Assembly (NCBI GenBank): GCA_003116995.1
Contig: BDSL01000023.1
Coordinates: 992,001-1,056,000 of the forward strand
Direction of reading: 5' to 3'
Length of the DNA: 64,000 nt
DNA from: Yamagishiella unicocca
Lineage: Eukaryota > Chlorophyta > Chlorophyceae > Chlamydomonadales > Volvocaceae
The position numbers and the translations under genes are program-made. The notes under the pieces are model-generated. The model searched no databases, was not told where the DNA came from, and saw only the letters and a program-made list of their open reading frames with translations. This document shows positions 34,799 through 46,700 of the stretch, piece after piece; the first letter of the stretch is position 1; every line of letters starts with the position of its first letter.

Positions 34799-37700
34799 CA
34801 CACACCCGATGGACCGCAGCGCCGGTACGAGCCCCTTCTAATGCGCCTGGTGTGCATGCGGTAAGTTTATTCGGTGCGTAAGAGGGCGACACGCCTGCAA
34901 CTTCTCGGCGCCAGACCGCCGCCGGCCCCGCACTCCCTACTACAGCTTCCATCCACCCCCCTGCCTCGCAGGACCCTGGCCTTCGCAATCCAGTCGTTCC
35001 ACCTGCTCGCCGTCTACCGCCTGTGGGAGGGTTACCGTGAGTATCACTGTACCTAATAGCTACACCCACCAGTACAGTCACGATGTCGCGGAGCTGCCCC
35101 AGGGTACACCTGCCACGGCCGCTGCGCAACCCCCGTCCCCATCTCTACCCTGCTCACCCACCAGGCGTAGGAACCGGCCGCCACCCGCTATCCGGCCACA
35201 TGCTCGCCTTCACGGGCCTTATGGTGCCCCTGGCCAAACACGTGGTGCTCCAGGCGGCCGCCATGGCTGCCCCGCGGTCGTACATGCAGCACAGCCGGGA
35301 GTTGCATCTGGGGGCGATGCTGGCGCGGCTGGTGGGGTTGCTGATGCAGGTGGGGCTGCTGGGGGCCGGGAAGGGAGGGTGGGTTGGAATGGGGGTGGTA
35401 GGGTTGCTGATGCAGGTGGGGATGCTGGGGGCCGGGAAGGGAGGGCGGGTTGGAATGGGGGTGGTAGGGTTGCTGATGCAGGTGGGGCTGTTGGGGGCCG
35501 GGAAGGGAGGGCGGGTTGGAATGGGGGTGGTAGGGTTGTTGATGCAGGTGGGGCTGTTGGGGGCCGGGAAGGGAGGGCGGGTTGGAATGGGGGTGGTAGG
35601 GTTGCTGATGCAGGTGGGGATGCTGGGGGCGGGGGAGGGAGGGTGGGTTGGTTGGGGTCGGGGTTTGGGTCCGCGGGGTCGCCCAGGAGAAAGGTTGTAT
35701 GTGATGTGGTGCTGGGTGGGGGATGAGGGCGCGGGTGAGGTTGCTGCATGTAGGGTATGGACGGACTACGGGTGGTTGGTTGCGGTTTTAGGGAATAGGG
35801 GGAGGCGGAAGAGGTTGGGGTCGGGGGGCTGGTGGTGACCCACATTAAGGAATAGGCGGAGGCGGAAGAGGTTGGGGTCAGGCGTCAGGGGGCCTGGCGG
35901 TGACCCACCACAGCATCCTACCTGGTGCCCATCCTCCTTCCAACCGTTCGCACTTCGCGGCGCCCGCCTCGGCTGGTGGTCCCGGTGTGCTCCTGGTGTC
36001 GGTGTCGCCTGTGTGCGTGTGTGTCGTCCTCAGGCCACCAGCGAGTGCCCTACAGTTCGCGCGAAGGCTTACAAGCAGGAGCTGGTGCTGGCGGGGCTGA
36101 GCATGATGGTGCAGCAGGTGGGTCATACGCGGGTTGCCCGGCTGCATGCGGGCCGCCTGGCAGGCACGATTGTCGTACAGCTAGTGCAGGGAGCGGGGGC
36201 GCGGGGCCAGGGTTTCGGCAGGGCCGCGAAGAGGCGCACAACGCGGCACGACTGGACGAGACGCGACAACCCGCGCAAGCACCTGGCCCACGCGCTGGGT
36301 CCCAGAGGTGCCCCTCCCTCCCCCCTTCTCCAAGCTCCTCGCCTTTCCTTTTGAGTACCAAAACATTCTCCGGCATACAACTACAAACGAATTTTCCCAA
36401 ACCAAGTTTTTTCAGCACGCGACTACGAAAGGCGTTCCCGCACCTTTCTCTAGTCGGCTTCACTTATCTCTTAAGTTCCGACCAGCAGGTTTCCTCCCAC
36501 CTGCCACCCCCCTTCTCCCCTGCAGGACCCCGCCAAGTTCTTCCTGAGCCACCTGGGCCTTACCGCCCTGGCCTGCCTCTCCGGCCACCTGACGGGTGTG
36601 GGGCCCGACGATGACATGCCCACTGAGACACTCAAGTTCATGGCCATCTACTGCGCACTGCTGGCGCTGAACACGCTGTGAGATGCTGGGGGGGAGGCCC
36701 CCCTGGAGCCATGGGAGGCGGCGACGAGAGATGGGCGGGAGACGGGCGGGAGATGGATGGGGGATGGGCGGGAGATGGGGCAACGGGCAGATCGCGAGGG
36801 ACTTCACCAACCAGCACCCATGCCAACCAACCCCAACTGCACCAACCCGTACGACCTGCGCAGGTACAACGCGCTCATGGGTGCCGCGCCCACCTGGGCC
36901 GGCGCCCGACCCCTGGGTCGCTCCGGCGACGCCCTCCACCTCGGCGACGACGCCGCCGGACACACCGACGCCAGCAGCAGCCGCACCGGCGGCAGCGCCA
37001 ACCAGTCCGTGAGCCACACGCCGCGCCTGTCGTACGACGGCAGCGCCGTGGGACCCAGCACCGCCCCCACCCCCCGCGGCGGACCCCTCGCCTCGGCGTC
37101 GCCGCTCGTGGCGCACAGCTCCGTGCCGTACAGCTCCATGCCGTACAGTGGGTTGCCGCACAGTCCTCGTGGCGGCGGCGGCATGGGCATGCGCGCCTCC
37201 GTGGACCTCGGGGCGTTGCACTGGGTGCACTCGGGGGGGCTGCCGGAGGGGGCGGCGGCGTACGGCATCGCCGCCGCCGCTGCCGCCGCCGCCGCCGCCA
37301 TCCAGGCGCCGCCGACGGTCCGGGTTCACAACACGCACCTCATCAAGCTGTGCGTCATCAGGGCCTTTGCGTTCGCGTACCTCATGGCGCACGTGGCGCA
37401 GGTGGGTGGGGCGGGGCGGGGCGGGGGGTTACAGAAAAGAACCGGTAACTCGACATGGAAATTGTAGTGGATCGGGGCGGGGGGGGGGTGTGAGGGGGCA
37501 GTGGCGAGGAAACCCGCGGATACGACGATGGGGAAAAAGAAAAAACACGCACTGGCTGGTGGGAATGAGTGGGTGGGTGGGTCACGGGTGGGTGGTCCGG
37601 CAGCCACCCGCCGCCTCCAGCTGCCTCCTCATCTCCCTGGCCCCCCGCTCTCACCCCACCCCACCCCACCCCACCAGGTGGTCCGCAACTGCCGCCGCCG

Positions 37701-40700
37701 CGGCGAGCCGCTGCTCCGCTACGCCGGCTCCGTTCACCTCACAACCATCGGCGCCCTGCTCTACTGCGTGTCCCCCCTGGTCGCGCTGGCCAGCCCCGCC
37801 ACCTACGCGCGCTGGGGCGCCGCCCTCAACACCACCAGCTGGGCCATCACGCTCATGGTCCGCGCCGCCAGCCTCCTCCTGGAGCCTGCCGGCGTGCACG
37901 ACATGCACGTGATGCGCTCCTTCCTGTTCAACGGCATCAACGCCATGGCGGCGGACAGCGAGACGTTCGTACACGCGTGTACGACGGGTATGATGTCGCT
38001 GCTGTGGCTCGCGGTGCACGCCTTCCTGCTGGCCAGCCGCGGCGGCCACCTAGCACCCGCCTCGAGCCGGGAGCTGCTCACCACGCTGTCCACGTACCCG
38101 CTCGCCTGGGCGGCGACGGTGGCGCTCCACTGGGTGACGCGAGTGCCGCGAGTGCGCATAACCGCAGCATCCGCGTCGACGGGCGAAGGCGGCGGCGGCG
38201 GCGGCGGTACGGCACACGGCGACCGACGGCACTTGCGGCGCCGTCATGCCCATGGCCACGTCCATGGCCACGGCCCCGGTCACGCGCCACACCACGGTGA
38301 CCCCCTGCACCACCGGCACCGCCAGCACCACACGCACACCGGCATCACCGCTGCGAAGCAGGGGATGCCCCGCGTGAAGAGCTACGGGCAGCTGCTGGGC
38401 GCGCTGGTGCCGAGTGCCACCGTCCCTCTGCCCCCCGCCAGCGGAACCCTAGCATCCAGCCCTTCGTTACCCCCCGCTCCCAGCTCCACCCCTGGAGCAG
38501 GGCCGCCGTTGGGCCTGAGCCCGGCGGCACGCAGCCGCAGCTACCGAGGGAGTGGCAGCGGCGCTGCCGCTGGCGGCGGCGCCGGCGGTGGCGGCGGCGG
38601 CGCCGCCGCCGCCGCCTCAGTCGCTGCCGCTGGCGCGGCGGCGGCGGCGGCCCGCGCTGCCTTTCGTGTGCCCACGCTGCAGATCTCCGGCAGCATGAGC
38701 GGCGCAACCATCCCGAGTCGGTTGGCGTCGACTGCTCACGCCACGCCGCCGGCGTCGCCTTCAGTGACGCCGTCGCCGCCCACGGTGAGCCCCTTCCTGA
38801 GGGCCGCGTCGGCGGCACGGGCGGCACTGGGGCTGTTGGCGGATGTTGACTCGCCGGACCAGGGCCGCAAGGACGCGCCGGAGCCGGCGGCGCCGCCCGC
38901 GGCGGTCGCGCCGGAGCTGGCGGCGGTGCCTTCAAACACGTCGCCAGCACCGGCGAGCTCGTTGAATTGCAGGGCGTCAGCGTGCGCTCCAGGGGTGGTG
39001 GGGATGGGGTACACGGCATCAGTGCCGGAGGAAGAGGAGGAGGCGGTGGCGGTGGCGGAGGAGGAGGAGGAGGAGAAGGAGGAGAGCGCGGAGGTGACGG
39101 GAGCGGAACCGGCCGCGACGGCGGAGGATCCGCGTGTGGCGGCAGAGGCGGGTGCTATGCTACCGCGAAAATGTTCTGCTGGAACGGCAAGCCGGCAGGA
39201 GGCAGCCCCCGTTGCTGTGGGCGCTGACGTGGCGGCTGACGTGGCGGCGACCCGCGGGCCGGCGGCGGACCCACCGGCGCTGTTGGATGCGCAGCCGTCA
39301 CTGCGGCCAGGTGCCCCGACGACGGCGACTACAACGACGGCGACGGCGACCGAGCCCGACCCACCCCCTCCACGACGGGTACTGGACGCGGTCGATCCGT
39401 CGGCGGAATCGGACCTGCCGCCGCTGCTGACGCTAGGGCCGCTGGCAGTGGCGGCCGTGATGGAGGCCGTGATGGAGGCGGCGGCGGGGGGGGCGGCAGC
39501 GGCGGCGGCGGCGGCGGAATGCATTCCGCCCCCGCTGCCGCCGCTTGTGCCCCTAGGGGACTCGCTGCAAGAGTACTCCGCCCTCAGCAGCTTCATTCGG
39601 GTGCGGTGGCGGGACCGGACCGGCGTGCGGGGCGGGGAGCCCGGTAGCTCGCTAGTGGTGGGGCGGAGGTTGGACTGGGATGGAAGGCTATGACAATGGG
39701 GCGTCGGGGCAACGACCCAGGTGGGTCCCCACCGGGCGCAATCACGCCTCCCCCATCGCGCAGCCTGCTTCGTCGGCAATAATGTTTAAAGAAAAAATGC
39801 AGGTTCAACCCTCGACTTCGGGTAACGAGTAACGGACGACGGATAACGGATAACGGGTGTGGATCCTCTGACGGATCTCGCCGGCCCCCTCGCCCGGCCT
39901 AGTCCCACCGCGCTGCCAGCTGCATCCCATCTCGCCCTATCCCGCCGCCTCCGTTCAGCTTTCCGCCGCCTTTCGGTTCACTGCTCCCCTCCCTCCCTCC
40001 ACCTGTCCGCAGCGCCCCGCCGCCTTCAAGGGCGCTGACAGCAGGCGGCGGCTGGAGGCTGCGCTGCGGGCCTCCCCCGCCTCACTGTGCCCCAGCCGCC
40101 TCCGCCTGCGGGACCGGGTGGCTGCGGCGGTGCGGCTGGCGGTGGTAATACACACGGGGCTGCCCGTGCTGCGGCTGGCCCTCGACCTGCTGCGGCCACG
40201 ATGCAGGTGGGGCGCGGGCCGGGCGGGGAGGAGGTGGTTGCCGGGGTGAGGTGGTTGCCGGGATGAGGTGGTTGCGGGGGTGAGGTGGTTGCCGGGGTGA
40301 GGTGGTTGCCGGGATGAGGTGGTTGCCGGGGTGAGGTGGTTGCCGGGATGAGGTGGTTGCCGGGATGAGGTGGTTGCCGGGATGAGGTGGTTGCGGGGAT
40401 GAGGTGGTTGCCGGGATGAGGTGGTTGCCGGGGTGAGGTGGTTGCGGGGGTGAGGTGGTTGCGGGGGTGAGGTGGGGGGATGAGGTGGTTGCCGGGGTGA
40501 GGTGGAACAGCGCGGGGAGAGGAGGGATCTGGGTGCTGTGTGGAAATGCAACCGAGTAGCTGGGTGTTGGGGGGGGCTGTGTGGGTGGGTAAGGGGTGGG
40601 AATGGGTTGTCAAAGGGTTGTGTATGGGCTGGAACGCTACAGCGTGTAGCGCCACGTCACGTAGGCCCCACAGCACCCCGGTGTGGGCGAAAAAAACGAC

Positions 40701-43700
40701 TTCCCGCAAACACTGCCACCAGCGCCCCCCGTCGTAATCGGCGCACCCGGTGCATTGCAGCGGCACACCTACGCCATCGGTTTAAGCCAACTAAATGGTT
40801 ATTATATTATTATATGGTTAATGTGATTAAATGGTTAATGGTTACGGTGATTTGATTAATGACTAATGATTATTACTGATTTAATGATATTAAATCAATC
40901 ATATTATGTGCATGTTAATTTCCCGTGCCCCTGCGACAGGACGCCCGCCGACGCCTCCTCCGCCGCCTGCCGCTCCTCCCTGCGCTGGCTCTCCGGCTTC
41001 TCCGCCGCCACCGGCCTCCGCGAGGCCCTCCACGGCCAGACGGCTCTGGCGCGCTCGCTGCTGCTGCACGACGCCTGCATCCTCGCCGACCTGGTGCTCT
41101 CGGCGCTGCCGTTCGCCGCTCCGAAGCTCTTCGCAGCGTGGCGCAGTGTGCTGTGGCCCGTCATGCTCATCCTCATCGAGGAGGTCCGACTGGTGGGTAG
41201 CCGACGGGTTGCTGCTGGGTCACTGGTGGCTCGCTGTTAGGTCGCTGTTTGGTCCCTGGGTGCAGGGCTGGCTGCGTTGCGCGATGACACTCGTGGGAAC
41301 TGATGACACTCGCGGGAACTGATGACACTCGCGGGAACTGATGACACTCGTGGGAACTGATGACACTCATGGGAACTGATGACACTCGTGGGAACTGATG
41401 ACACTCGTGGGAACTGATGACACTCGCGGGAACTGATGACACTCGTGGGAACTGATGACACTCATGGGAACTGATGACACTCATGGGAACTGATGACACT
41501 CATGGGAACTGATGACACTCGTGGGAACTGATGACGGCTGCTAGGCCAGACCACCGCACCAGTCGTAACCGCATCGTACGAAGACACGCCATTCCCGCGG
41601 TACCCCCGAGGGCCACGCGGCTGTATCCCTTAAACCCTGACTAAAACCCTAAAACCCTAAAACCCTAAACTCCCCCGGATTCGGGGATATAATGCCCCCC
41701 TCCCCGCCCGCAGGTTGTCCTAGAGGGCCTGGGCGTGTGTATGGGCGGCCCCGGGCGGCCCCTCTACGCGCTGTTCTTCTCCGCGGCACTGTGGCGGCTG
41801 CTTGAGCTGCCCCCGCGGGCCTTCCAGTGGGCCATGGCGCTGAGGCTGTCCACGCTGGTGCACCACGCCACCATGCTGTACGACCACGAGCTGGGGAACA
41901 CGGCGGGTGAGGCGGCGGGGGGTTCGAGGGAAACCCGTGGATGTCCGAAAAAAATCGGGGCGGGGGGGGGGGGAGACGTTTGGCTTGGTGGGTTTTTACT
42001 TTTGAGGCGGGTTGGGACCGGGTTTGAAAAGTGGCCGCCTCGTGCGGCCCGCTTCCGCTCCGTTCACGTAGTGTGCCCCGTGTAATCCACGTAACCCCCG
42101 TGTCGTTACCCCTGCATTTTCACCGACACTCCCCGCCCTCTCAGGCCACCTCCACCCGCTGATTCGTACCTCCGTACTGTCGGTTGGCGGCTACGTGGCC
42201 ACCCACGTGCTGCTCACCCAGGCGGTGCCGGCAGCCAACCTCGCGGCCGCGGCGGCGGCGGCCACGGGCCGCCGCCTGCCCGCCGCGAGGCGTTGGCTGT
42301 ACGGCATGCTGTCCACGTCGGACGGCGCCGTGATGCTGGGCCTGCTGGGCCTTGCGGTCGTACACGTGGTGACGAGCATCGTGGACGTGGATGCCTACCG
42401 ATCCACGGAGGTGGTGATGGTGGCGGAGCTGGTGGGACTGGTCAAGGTACGCAGCGGTGGTGGCGTGGTGGTGGTTTCTTTGGTGTCAGGCTTGGCGGGG
42501 GGGGCTTTTGGTGTTCGAAGGTGTGGCCCACCGTTGTGGCACGTGTCAGTCTGTGCTGTTGTCGCAATTGCGGCGCGCCAAGGAGAAGGAAGCCGGCGTG
42601 GATCGCCTTCCAGCTCCGAAACCGGGCACATCCCTGCCGCGCACAGCCGTCCATGGAGCTTGCCCTGCCGTAACGGTGTTTATGCCACCCGCCCTACCCT
42701 GCCCTGCCTGCCTCTGTAACCCGCCCTGCCCTGCCTGCCTCTGTAACCCGCCTTGCCCTGCCTGCCGTACACCCCTCCCCCCATTCGCGTTACCGGGTCT
42801 ATTATTGTAACCCCCCACTCACAGGAGGTGGTGATCAGCAGCTCACAGGGGTACTTCCGCCGGGGGGAGCCGCTGCCGCCCGCCGTGTCGTACAGCCTCA
42901 TGGGCGGGCTGTCGGCGGCGGTGCTGGTGGCAGCGCTGCGGGCGGTGTACCTGGTCAGCCACGAGAGCCAGGGCAGGGACGCGGAGTGGTGAGCGGTGGG
43001 GAGAGGAGGGGAGCGGGGGATGTGGGGGGGGAGCGGGGAGGGGGGGAAGTGGGGGGAGCGGGGAGCGGGGGATGTGGGGGGAGTGGGGAGAGGAGGGGAG
43101 AGGAGGGGAGAGGAGGGGTAAGGCCAGGGACGTGGAGCGGGGAAACCACTGACGGTTGGCGGGTTGGGCGTCAGCGGGTCATAAGGCGAGACGGGCGGGA
43201 GGGGCAGCGAGGAGGGGTGCACGTGGGACGAAGGCATGGGTGTGGGGTGTGAGAGAGGGAGACGGGAAGAATGCCCTTGCCGCCAGATACATAAGCCCTG
43301 AGGGGCTCATTGAACCTGCTCCGCCGCCTGGCGCCCTCGTCCCCGCGCCCCTCCACCTGCTACCTCAGGCACCGGCAGCACGGCGCCGTGCTGGCAGCCC
43401 TACATGACGTGGCGGCACGTGAGACTGACGTGGACGAGCTGCTGGCCACCCTGGAGTCGCAAACGCAGGACATGTACAACCGTGAGTGTACAACCGGGGA
43501 GGGTGGTCGGGAGGGTGGTCGGGAGGGTGGTCGGGAGGGTTTTGCGAGCTAGCGGGCTAGGGGGCGGTGGGGGTTCGCAGTAGCAGTCGCAGTCGCGATT
43601 GGGGATACGAGAGGAAGACACGTGGGTCGGCTGTTGCCGGCGGGGTCGGGGAACCTCCCAAACAAGCGCCGCCTCGCGCATACCCGGCTACTCATAACCC

Positions 43701-46700
43701 TCCCTTGACTCACCTCCCTCTCAGGCTGCTCCGTCTACTTGGCAGTCATGCCCCAGTACGGCAGGCTGCTCAGTTCCAGCTCCTACTCCTACTGCCCCAC
43801 CAGCCCCCACGCCGCCGACGGCGCCGACGCGGACGGCCCGGAGGCCTCCAGCCCGCCCTGCTTCGACCGCTTCTGCTCCTCGGACGGCATCTGCTCCACG
43901 CTGCTGGTGCCCATCCACGAGCTGCGGTCGCTGCGGTCGCTGGTGGCGGCACGGGGCAGCGGCTGCGGCGCTGCTGAGGCGGCCGCAGCCACGTGGGATT
44001 ACGTGAGGGCGGTGGTGGCGCACCTGCGGCCGCAGGAGCTGGTGGTCGCGACGGATGTGGGGCCGGCGGCAGGGAGGAGGTGAGCGCGGGGAGGGGAGGG
44101 TGCTGGTGCTTCTACATGGTAGCATTGGACCAGGGGGAAAGGGGGCCAGGCGGAGGGGGCGGGAAAGGGGGCAGGGACGGGCTGCCGTACCGGAGCACCG
44201 ACACCACCATGGCAGGTACGACGTGTCCACCAACCACTACTCCACCACCCGGCAGCAGCTCGTTCGCCGTACCTGTAACGTCCGCTGCACAGCAGCTCGC
44301 CAAACCGCTAACAACCTTAACACACCTCACCCCCCTCCCCCGCCAAACCGCCACTCCAGGACTGGCTCGCCGCCTCTGGACTGGCTTCTGGAGGCTTCCT
44401 TCGCCAGCAACATAGCCGTGGTTCCGGTGGCGGGGCTGGGCGGCGGCTTCGCGAGCACCTCCACCTCCTCCGCGGCACCAGCAACAGCAGCCGCAGCCTC
44501 CCTCGCCGGGGCCGCCACGCTGTGTGGCTCGCCCCCCTCCGGCCCGCCCGCCCCCTCCGCCTCCTCCTCCTCGCTGGTCGGCGCCCTGCTGGTGCTCAGC
44601 CCAGTGCACGGCGAGCTGGATGGCGGGCTGCTGTCGCTGACTGCTGACGTGGCGCACGCGCTGGGGGGGGCACTGCACCTGCGCCACATGCTGGCGGAGT
44701 ACAGGGCGGGGGAGGAGATCCTATACGTGAGTGGGTTGGGGCTGGAGGGGTTTTGGAGGGAGACCCGGGGTTGGAGGGGGGAAGGGACGCTAAGAAAGAA
44801 TCGGTTACTCGACGTGGGAAGTGTAACTGGCGCATAGCCGTTGTGGGGCGTTGGGGGAGGGGTCAGGGGATCGGAGGGTCTGGGCGGGGTCCGGGGTAGG
44901 GGCGTGCGAGAGGCTGGCTGCTGCATTGCCACGCTGGGGCTCCGCCTGGGCCCTGGGGGAGGGTTGCTTGGGGTTGAGGCCCGCCCCCTCACCCCTGGGC
45001 CCCGCCCTGGCCAATGGCATACACGCCCACCACCAGCCCGCCTCGTCACTCCTGCCGTCTCACTGCTCGCCCTTCCCCTCCCCGTCGTCCTAAACGGTTC
45101 TTCTTTCCTACACGGGTTTTCCTTGCAACCCCCCCCCCCCCGCCCCGACGACGACCATGCGCCAACTATCCTGTCCCGTTGCGTAAAACGGTTTTTACCC
45201 CCCCTCCCCGCCCGACAGGACGTGCTGCCGTCCAACGTGGCGGACGCGCTCATGTCGCAGAAGATGCGGATGGACCCACGCTACCGCAGGTCCTCATTAG
45301 GCACCCACGTGCTCAGCCATTCCGTCTCCGCGGCGCCCACCACCGCCGTAACGCCCACCAGCCGGCACCAGGCCTCATCCCTCATCTCCCACTCGGCCGC
45401 GCAGCTGACCATTCCTAGTTCCGAGGCCGCGGGCGGCGACGCGGCCGCCACCGCCACTCACCCCGCCATGGCTGCGTTCGCGACTGCTGACGTGGCGGCG
45501 GAGCAGGGCGCCGGCGGCATAAGGCCCAGCTCGATGGGGCAGTTCACGCCCAGCAGGCCGATCAACGTGCCGGTGGGCACGGTCGGCAGCCTCCAGGGAG
45601 GGGGCCTCTTAGCCGCCGGGGACAACGGCCGCCGAAGCGCCAGTGGGTCGCCCCTCAGCGGCACGGGGGCGTTCTTGGGGAGCATCGGCAGCACCGGGGA
45701 CATCGTGTACAAGTGAGTGTACGGCGGTGGGGTTTGGTGAGGGGTTGGCGGGGGGTGGTGGGTGGTGGGGGGGTAGGGGGGTGAGGCTGGTGGTGAGGCT
45801 GGTGGTGGGGGCTAGCCGTGTGGTGGCGTTGACGGCGGGGGAGCTCGTGCAAAGGGGCGGGTTGATTCCTGAGCTCCGGAACCACCTGCACGTGCGAAGT
45901 GCCTGGCTGGCTTCTGCCGCAACGCCGCTACTCCGCGCCGGTCCCAGCCCCCGCACCCGACCCTGGCCCCCCCTCTGCCCTCTTCCCGGCCCACCCGCAG
46001 GCAGTGGCACGCCGGCGTCTCAGTGCTGTTCGCCGACATCGGTGAGACTGCGCGGCATGGAGCGGCCGCTCGGAGGGCGGGGTGGTGGTGGTGCAGGCCA
46101 GGGAGCCGGGGCCTGGGCCTCAGCCCCAAAGGGCCCGTTGGCACCCTAGCAGTATCGCAATGAACCTCATGATCCCACGAAGCATTGCTGAACCCCTAAA
46201 ACACTAAAACCCTGAAACCCTAAAGCCCTAAACTCCGCACTCCGTCACGGAGTAGCAACGACTGCGACCGTGTCCCCCTCCCGACCCTGCCGCCCGCGGA
46301 ATTTCACCCCCACCGGCCTGCCTGGCGCCCCCCTGGCGCCCCCTCCCTGGCGCCCCCGCCCTGCCGCCGTCCCATGGGTCAGTCGGCTGGACCAGCCTGG
46401 CGCAGGAGGTGGAGGCGGAGGACGTGATGCTGCTGCTGCACGGTGGGTTGCGTTGGTGGTTGCGGTAGTGGTGGAGTCGTGCGCACTGTCCTCCAACTTG
46501 GAGCCCCGCAGCAGCAGATGATGCTGCGTGCTGCGTGCTGCGTGCTGCGTGCTGCGTGGGTCGTCTGCTGGAGGGGGCCCAGCAACCGAGCCACGCGCGT
46601 CACCGACCTGCGCGACGAATCCCTGACTCCCCGCCCGCCTAAAACCATCCGCCTGTCCCCTCCCCTCCCCTCCCCTCCCTGTAGAGCTGTTCTGCAAGTA

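Noticed and set aside
35219..35845. Minus-strand Pro/Ser/Ala-rich frame of 208 codons
   Set aside because: Shadow of the in-frame 66-bp minisatellite on the other strand.
44277..44349. Extra intron inside the cyclase exon 44216-44726
   Set aside because: The GT sites available do not give a phase compatible with the CCACTCCAG acceptor and the conserved downstream frame, and the frame is open without splicing.
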